Source of the DNA: an uncultured Porphyromonas sp.
GTDB lineage: Bacteria > Bacteroidota > Bacteroidia > Bacteroidales > Porphyromonadaceae
NCBI GenBank assembly: GCA_946222055.1
Contig: CAMIEW010000005.1
Coordinates: 1-11,946 of the forward strand
Reading direction: 5' to 3'
DNA length: 11,946 bases
In this document: positions 6,988-11,946 of the stretch, piece after piece
Numbering within the stretch: position 1 is the first letter of the stretch
Layout: each line of letters begins with the position of its first letter
The notes under the pieces: generated by a model
Told to the model about the DNA's origin: nothing
The model's input: the letters and a program-made list of their open reading frames with translations, nothing else
Database searches by the model: none
Program-made: the position numbers and the translations under genes

Positions 6988-9270
6988 TTATGCGGTCTGT
7001 GTCTCCTCAACCCAGTGGTTGGAGATGACTACTCCGGCTACACTATCGTAGCACTCGTCATCCACCAAGACCGAGATGAAGTCCTCACCCCACGGGATCT
7101 GCTCAATATTGCCGTGACTGAGTAGGGTGCTGTAGTCGCCCTGACGGAGGGAGACGCTGTACTCCTGCATCCGGTGGTAGCCCTCCCTCGTGAGGATCTC
7201 ATGGTTGCGGATCTTTCTGACAAGCGCCTTGCCCTCCTCCATGTAGGGAACGATGACTGGGAAAGTCCCCTCATCATCAATAAGCTTAAATCGATCGGCT
7301 GCGGACTCAAAGTTAATGTCCTCAAGATCCTCTGTCAGATCTTTTTCAATCCCCTCTGTGTCGAAGTCTGGGATATCCTTAAAGTACAGGCGGTAATACT
7401 TAGCGATTACCTCAGGATCGGTCGGGTCGGTTATTTTATTGGATAGCTTGTGAAGCAGTATCTTGGTCGCATTGCAGCCTCGGGCGATATTGCCGAAGGG
7501 TCTACTGCCATCAGCGAGACTAAAGACAAAGACCTGGCCTCTCCGCTCCATCTTTCCCTCACGATTGCACCGCCCACCCGCCTGTATGATCGAGCCGAGT
7601 CCGGAGTGGGCCCTCCAGACGCAGGGGAAGTCGAGGTCAACCCCTGCCTCGATGAGTTGTGTAGAGATGACTTTAGTCGGCTTCCCCTCTCTCATCCGCA
7701 CCTTGATCGTCTCGATCGCCCTTCGTAGGTGTGCAGAGCACATCGACCGTGAGAGGTGGATCACCTCGTCTGCCTTGACCTTAGGTAGATCTCTAAGGGC
7801 GCGGTACACTTGACCGGCATCCTTCCGGCTATTGACGACGCAGAGGACGGAGTGCTCTGCAGCGAGTCTATCGGCCAGCTCCTGCGAGGTCACCGTCTGT
7901 GGCTCCAGGTGGTAGTCGACACGGTCAAATGGGACAAAGTACTTCGCTTCCCTCGACACCAGATCGCCCCTGGTGTCAAGGGGAGTGTAGTAGTCAGACC
8001 CGTCATCAGGCGAGTTTAGGTCCTCGTCATATACCGGCTGAGTGGCGCTGCAGCAGAGTATGGAGCAGTGAAAGGCCTCGGAGAGCGTACTTATGGCGGA
8101 GAGTATGGGACTCAGAAAGCCCTCGGGAAGAGCCTGCACTTCATCCATAACGATGACAGAGTTGGCGATGTTGTGTACTTTACGGCACTTGGCGGGCTTG
8201 GAGTCGAAGAGGCTCTCGAAGAACTGGACATTCGTCGTCAGGATGATGGGGGCATCCCAATTCTCAGTAAGGAACTTCATCCGGGACATCTGCTCATCGC
8301 TTTTATCATCCTCGGTCTGCTGCTCCACCACGACCTCTGAGTGGTGCTCCAGGATATTCTCTTTGCCAAAGATTTCTCTGAAGACCATCGCTGTCTGGGT
8401 GATGATAGAGGTGTAGGGGATGACGTAGATGATCCGGTCGTGGTGGTTACGGATCGCCATCTCAAGTGCCCACGCCATAGAGGAGATGGTCTTACCCGCT
8501 CCGGTGGGGAGCGAGAGGGTGTAGATGCCGGGATCACTCTCTGCACCGTGGGTCCGGCAACTCTCTAAGAAGTATGCTCGCGCCCGATTGACAGGCGTGT
8601 CGGGGGTAGAGCTGAAGCTCTCTGTCTTCGCCATCAATCGCTCTCGAAGGGTATTGAGTGAAGCGTAGTTGCCCCTTATCCGCGATCTCTCCGCACTGAG
8701 ATCCGGAGTCATAAATCGCTCGGTGTCCAGCCGGTCAGCGTCCACGAGGGCAGAGAAGAGCATACGGATCGCCATCTGGAGATCGTAGGGCTCGTCTACA
8801 TCATCGCAATCGGTCGTCCCGAGATCCTCAACACTTGTGAGCTTCTCACAGGTATCACACCATCTCTTATGCTCTCCGTGGCGCAGCCGTCTCTCCATTT
8901 CATTATGGTCGTAGAGTCCACGATGATGACCGCTGATGCAGTAGGCAAGAGTGTCTGCAATCATGGGGTCGTCAAATAGTCGCCGTGCCTCTATGGCACC
9001 CACTATGGCGTGCGGTGCCTTGGGGGGCACCTTGCCGGACTGGTTAGCTCCGGAGGCAGAGAGGATGTATCTCTGGAAGTCCGGTCTGTACTTCCCGAAG
9101 TCGTGAAGTAGACCGGCATTGTAGGCTAGGTCTTTCAGCCCATAGGAGTCCTCGTCCTCGTAGATCAACTCTCGAGCTAGCCTCGCCACGTTAAGGCAAT
9201 GCTCCTCAATGCTTTGCTCTGCAAAGCATCCCTTTTCCTCTTCCCGGATATGAGCTAAATGTGGTTCCAT
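6988..9270 (-). CDS. cas3: CRISPR-associated helicase-nuclease Cas3 (HD plus DExH)
   Basis: Cas3 is recruited to the Cascade-bound R-loop, nicks the displaced strand and degrades DNA while translocating. The 760-residue protein has an N-terminal HD nuclease domain with His24, His56-Asp57 (GLLHDFGK), Lys60, His87, His115-His116 (SGHHRG) and Asp177. It is followed by a superfamily 2 helicase: Walker A LPTGAGKT (254-261), a DEVQ motif II (376-379), SAT (408-410), motif V with STQLIEAGVDLDF (536-548), and motif VI QAGGRCNR (563-570). All key residues are present, so it should be active. It is the first gene of the operon. The strong hairpin at 9437-9472 insulates it from the upstream peptidase gene, so its promoter should lie in 9271-9436. 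Length and domain order are normal for I-C. Confidence 0.98.
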   Translation of the reverse strand: MEPHLAHIREEEKGCFAEQSIEEHCLNVARLARELIYEDEDSYGLKDLAYNAGLLHDFGKYRPDFQRYILSASGANQSGKVPPKAPHAIVGAIEARRLFDDPMIADTLAYCISGHHRGLYDHNEMERRLRHGEHKRWCDTCEKLTSVEDLGTTDCDDVDEPYDLQMAIRMLFSALVDADRLDTERFMTPDLSAERSRIRGNYASLNTLRERLMAKTESFSSTPDTPVNRARAYFLESCRTHGAESDPGIYTLSLPTGAGKTISSMAWALEMAIRNHHDRIIYVIPYTSIITQTAMVFREIFGKENILEHHSEVVVEQQTEDDKSDEQMSRMKFLTENWDAPIILTTNVQFFESLFDSKPAKCRKVHNIANSVIVMDEVQALPEGFLSPILSAISTLSEAFHCSILCCSATQPVYDEDLNSPDDGSDYYTPLDTRGDLVSREAKYFVPFDRVDYHLEPQTVTSQELADRLAAEHSVLCVVNSRKDAGQVYRALRDLPKVKADEVIHLSRSMCSAHLRRAIETIKVRMREGKPTKVISTQLIEAGVDLDFPCVWRAHSGLGSIIQAGGRCNREGKMERRGQVFVFSLADGSRPFGNIARGCNATKILLHKLSNKITDPTDPEVIAKYYRLYFKDIPDFDTEGIEKDLTEDLEDINFESAADRFKLIDDEGTFPVIVPYMEEGKALVRKIRNHEILTREGYHRMQEYSVSLRQGDYSTLLSHGNIEQIPWGEDFISVLVDDECYDSVAGVVISNHWVEETQTA

Positions 9271-9308
9271 TTATGATTTACTAAAGGTTGCTTGGTAAAT
9301 CTACCACT

Positions 9309-9357
9309 ATATTTCATACGTGCAGGGATTTTTATTACTCATATTTCACTTGCAGGG
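9309..9357 (-). promoter_or_regulatory. Direct repeat in the cas3 upstream region, possible operator
   Basis: Two copies of ATATTTCA-(2 to 4)-TGCAGGG occur at 9309-9327 and 9341-9357, starting 32 bp apart, about three helical turns. They lie 39-87 bp upstream of the cas3 ATG, where the operon promoter must be. No perfect TAnnTTTG element is found here; TAGATTTA on the minus strand near 9293-9300 is the closest. The repeats could be binding sites for a regulator of the cas operon. This is inferred from position only, and chance is possible. Confidence 0.35.
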
Positions 9358-9436
9358 TTTATCGGCTTTATTCTTATGGTCTCGATTGCCCGGATGTGGA
9401 TACAAGGGCTGGTGAATGAGTCAGGCATAAGAGAGC

Positions 9437-9472
9437 GAGAGGGTGCCACGCTCGTCGGCGTGACACCCTCTC
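9437..9472 (-). terminator. Strong hairpin after the M13 peptidase gene
   Basis: GAGAGGGTG (9437-9445) pairs perfectly with CACCCTCTC (9464-9472). After one mismatch CACGC (9447-9451) pairs with GCGTG (9458-9462) around a 6-nt loop. The hairpin starts 27 bp beyond the peptidase stop codon and precedes the cas3 promoter region, as expected for a terminator of the peptidase transcript. No long T run follows on either strand, so termination efficiency is uncertain. Confidence 0.75.
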
Positions 9473-9499
9473 TTGATCTAACGTTATAGGATGTGTGAC

Positions 9500-11545
9500 T
9501 TACCAGATCTCTACACGCTCCTCAGGAGCAATGTACATAGAGTCTCCCTCCTGGACACCAAATGCGGTGTAGAAGGTGTCGATGTTCTTCAGAGTCTGAT
9601 TGACACGGAATTTTCCGAGGCTGTGGACGTCTGTCTTCGTGCGACGGATGATCTCCTCAGGACGGATATTCTGTCCCCACACGCGGGCATAGCCGAGGAA
9701 GAATCTCTGGTCACGGCTGAGTCCGTCGATTTCCGGGTACTCCTTACCCTCGGTGGCCTTAACCATAGCGTCGTAGGCAACGAGGAGTCCTCCCTGGTCG
9801 GCGATGTTCTCACCGAGAGTCATCTGACCATTGGCCATCAGCCCGGGCGCTACCTCTACTTGATCAAACTGAGCGGCAAGCTTCTGCGTGGCAGCGTTGA
9901 AGGTCTTGCGATCCTCCTCTGTCCACCAATTCTCCATATTGCCCTTAGCATCGTAGTTGCAGCCCTGGTCGTCAAATCCGTGGGTCATCTCGTGACCAAT
10001 CACGACGCCGATAGCACCATAATTGACCGCATCGTCGGCATTGAGATTGAAGAAAGGTGGCTGCAGGATCCCTGCGGGGAAGCAGATCTCGTTAGTTGTC
10101 GGATTGTAGTAAGCATTCACCTGATGAGCATTCATCAGCCAGCGATCGCGATCAACAGGCTTCTCGAGGTCAGCAGTGTTGCGACGGGTGAGGAAGGTGC
10201 CTACTTCCTTGCTGTAAGCATAGAGTGACTCATTGTTGGTATTCAGCTTCTCAAAAGTGAGCCACTTATCCGGGTAGCCGATCTTGACCGTGAAGGCACC
10301 AAGCTTCTCCTGAGCCTTTTCCTTAGTTGCGGCGGTCATCCAGGAGAGGTTGTCGATGCGGAAGCTGAGAGCCGAGACCAGATTATTTACCAGCTCTGTC
10401 ATACGCTCCTTTGCCTTCGGGGGGAAGTACTTGGCGACATACTGCTTGCCGATCACGTCACCGAGGCAGTTGTCCACGCGGTTGACGCCCAGCTTCCAGA
10501 GCGGCTTCATCTCCTCCTTGCCGGCGATAGACTTGCCGTGGAGCGCAAAGGCTGCCTCGCGGAAGTCGTTGCTGAGGAGATCGCTGGCACCATCAATGAG
10601 CTGTCCCTTGAGGAAAAGCTTCAGATCCTCCAGTGAGGTGGCAGCAAACCACTTGTCGAAGCGATCGAAGTAGTCCTTCTGTGCGACATTCAGCTCCTTG
10701 ACCGACTCGTAACCCTCGCGACCATCGATGTAGCGCTTCCAAGGGAAAGTGTGCTGAGCATAGAAGTCCTTGAGAGACATTTTATTGTAATTCCGCTGGC
10801 TGTCTCTCAGCTCTACCATCGTGTAGAGGATCTTGGAGAGATCTTTCTCTAAGCCAAAGAGTCGATCAGCCTGCGCCGAAGCCTCCTCCATCCCAACGAG
10901 GTCAAAGACACGGGTAAAGTAGGTGCGGTAGGCCTCCTGATTGCCCTTATAGGCAGCCTCATCGGAGTAGTAGTCCGGGACGCCCATCACGAGTCCCGCC
11001 TGATAGAGATTGAGGATATTGACGTCGCTGTTCTTCTCGTCGGCTGCGACAAAGGTGTTGAAGAAAGATCCACCGCCCTGGTTGTCGGACTTAGCTATGT
11101 AGTCGACGAGCGCATCCTTGTCAGCAAGAGCATCGATCTCTGCGAGGTCAGCGAGGATCGGCTTAGCCCCATCGGACTCCAGCTTAGCCGAGTCAGTGCT
11201 GAGTGCGTAGAGGAGGTACGCCTTGGCCTCGTCCGTGCCCTCTGCAGCGTCCTTCAGACTCTCGATGATCTCGTGTGCAGCCACCTCCGACTTGAGAGAC
11301 AGCTCATCGAATGCACCAAATCGAGAGTACTCGGGAGTGAGCGGATGAGCCTTCATCCAGCCACCATTGGCGTAGAGGAAGAAATTCTCTCGCGGAGAGA
11401 CGGTGCGGTCCATAGCGAGCGTGTCGATCGCCGGCACTTGGTCGGCTGCCGCTGTGTCCTCGGTCTTCTTGTTCCCGTCACAGCCAACGGCGCTGACAGC
11501 CAGCAGGGCCATCGCCACGGCAGACGGTACGATACCTTTTTTCAT
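9500..11545 (-). CDS. pepO: M13 family zinc metallopeptidase, PepO-like lipoprotein
   Basis: This is an exported endopeptidase of the neprilysin/endothelin-converting enzyme family, which cleaves oligopeptides. From the ATG at 11545 it has 681 residues, a usual size. The N-terminus is a lipoprotein signal: KK, a hydrophobic stretch, and the lipobox AVGC with Cys22, followed by a polar linker, so it should be anchored in the cell envelope. The peptidase domain contains NAYY (477-480), HEMTH (518-522) with two zinc His and the catalytic Glu519, GENIADQGG with the third ligand Glu579 and Asp583, and TDVHSLGKFRV with His641 and Arg647 matching neprilysin's late His and Arg. The protein ends in VEIW, typical of the family C-terminus. 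The reading frame opens 23 codons earlier, but that start would precede the promoter and spoil the signal peptide. It is unrelated to CRISPR function. Confidence 0.95.
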   Translation of the reverse strand: MKKGIVPSAVAMALLAVSAVGCDGNKKTEDTAAADQVPAIDTLAMDRTVSPRENFFLYANGGWMKAHPLTPEYSRFGAFDELSLKSEVAAHEIIESLKDAAEGTDEAKAYLLYALSTDSAKLESDGAKPILADLAEIDALADKDALVDYIAKSDNQGGGSFFNTFVAADEKNSDVNILNLYQAGLVMGVPDYYSDEAAYKGNQEAYRTYFTRVFDLVGMEEASAQADRLFGLEKDLSKILYTMVELRDSQRNYNKMSLKDFYAQHTFPWKRYIDGREGYESVKELNVAQKDYFDRFDKWFAATSLEDLKLFLKGQLIDGASDLLSNDFREAAFALHGKSIAGKEEMKPLWKLGVNRVDNCLGDVIGKQYVAKYFPPKAKERMTELVNNLVSALSFRIDNLSWMTAATKEKAQEKLGAFTVKIGYPDKWLTFEKLNTNNESLYAYSKEVGTFLTRRNTADLEKPVDRDRWLMNAHQVNAYYNPTTNEICFPAGILQPPFFNLNADDAVNYGAIGVVIGHEMTHGFDDQGCNYDAKGNMENWWTEEDRKTFNAATQKLAAQFDQVEVAPGLMANGQMTLGENIADQGGLLVAYDAMVKATEGKEYPEIDGLSRDQRFFLGYARVWGQNIRPEEIIRRTKTDVHSLGKFRVNQTLKNIDTFYTAFGVQEGDSMYIAPEERVEIW

Positions 11546-11583
11546 ACAATGTAAATATTTATTGAGTGATTTTGTCCTTTCGA

Positions 11584-11591
11584 CAAAGGTA
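11584..11591 (-). promoter_or_regulatory. Bacteroidota-type -7 element of the peptidase gene
   Basis: The minus strand reads TACCTTTG, a perfect match to the Bacteroidota -7 consensus TAnnTTTG. Transcription would start near 11577, giving a leader of about 30 nt before the ATG at 11545. No good -33 TTTG box is found at the right distance. The element supports the shorter peptidase start. Confidence 0.6.
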
Positions 11592-11746
11592 GGAAATTTT
11601 GTGCTTGGAAGCATTGTGGCTGCATCTGAGGACCGATCAAACGAATCTGTGTCTGCCCGGATGAGCCTATGGACTTACGACCTTGATCCGGTCACCGCTC
11701 GAGTAGTGTCGCAGTAGTCTGATTATCAATGTAAAGCGGTTGGCTG

Positions 11747-11832
11747 ATTATATATCCGATATTAGATCTCACTATTACCGGTATTAGTGCGCACTAATAC
11801 CGACTATAGTATCGACTAATACCGGTAATAGT
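11747..11832. repeat. Second 22-bp-phased palindrome cluster (cluster V)
   Basis: Three clear units and one weak unit of the same family as 3290-3377 have centres between 11757/11758 (weak, TATCCGATATTAGAT), 11779/11780, 11801/11802 and 11823/11824, again exactly 22 bp apart. Units at 11771-11788 and 11815-11832 are perfect 18-bp inverted copies of each other. The bases 11779-11802 form a perfect 24-bp palindrome (half-site CGGTATTAGTGC). The cluster is about 180 bp upstream of the peptidase promoter. Shared sequence and period with the cas4-cas7 gap show a dispersed family. Confidence 0.85.
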
Positions 11833-11946
11833 CAGATGGCGTATTCACCCCATCGATGCGATCGCTCAATAACTAAGGTCAAGGAGTTAGTCAAACGGTC
11901 TGCGTAGCTTTTGAGTGGAGTTGCAGAGAGCTTGGATATGTAAGGT

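Larger units (their letters stand above)
11546..11946. other. Non-coding right flank
   Basis: No convincing gene lies in these 401 bases. The part next to the peptidase gene holds its promoter. The stretch 11615-11746 shows nothing recognisable, 11747-11832 carries a phased palindrome cluster, and 11833-11946 shows nothing recognisable. A gene may begin beyond the window edge. Confidence 0.6.

Noticed and set aside
9292..9489. A 65-residue plus-strand frame with a hydrophobic stretch and a TTG start after AAAGG
   Set aside because: It runs through the terminator hairpin, covers the cas3 upstream region in antisense and shows no recognisable family. The hydrophobic run is probably chance from T-rich DNA.
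11546..11614. Upstream extension of the M13 peptidase by 23 residues
   Set aside because: The extension contains the TACCTTTG promoter element and would bury the lipoprotein signal peptide, so the start at 11545 is preferred.

Overview
The window holds a complete type I-C (Dvulg) CRISPR-Cas locus, all on the minus strand, next to one housekeeping-type gene for an exported M13 metallopeptidase. The host is most likely a member of the Bacteroidota, probably Porphyromonas or a close relative. The reasons are a PepO-like M13 lipoprotein resembling the Porphyromonas enzyme, a TAnnTTTG-type -7 promoter element in front of it, few Shine-Dalgarno sequences, and a moderately high GC content. The genus is an inference from general resemblance and was not tested by a search.

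Layout from left to right: a CRISPR array (1-1062) that runs off the left edge, with 16 complete 32-bp repeats; a leader (1063-1248); then, transcribed leftward, cas2 (1249-1539), cas1 (1544-2572), cas4 (2569-3252), a 237-bp gap with an unusual phased repeat cluster and a possible terminator, cas7 (3490-4395), cas8c (4401-6257) with a probable nested cas11c (4401-4805), cas5c (6254-6955) and cas3 (6988-9270). A strong hairpin (9437-9472) separates cas3 from the M13 peptidase gene (9500-11545), whose promoter lies near 11584-11591. The right edge (11546-11946) has no gene, but carries a second copy of the phased repeat cluster.

The Cas proteins form one immune pathway. Cas4-Cas1-Cas2 acquire spacers at the leader end (right side, near 1062). 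Cas5c should process the pre-crRNA and cap the crRNA. Cas7, Cas8c and Cas11c form Cascade/I-C, and Cas3 unwinds and degrades the target DNA. Gene order and the 4-bp ATGA overlaps are classical for I-C, so the system itself is not new.

Points that stand out are: (1) cas2 has no ATG, GTG or TTG at its conserved N-terminus, where ACG sits at the usual Met position; (2) two clusters of imperfect palindromes spaced exactly 22 bp centre to centre, one splitting the adaptation genes from the interference genes; (3) Cas5c lacks two of the three residues known as catalytic in Bacillus halodurans Cas5d; (4) CRISPR repeat variants occur in blocks, which records changes in the leader-proximal repeat over time.
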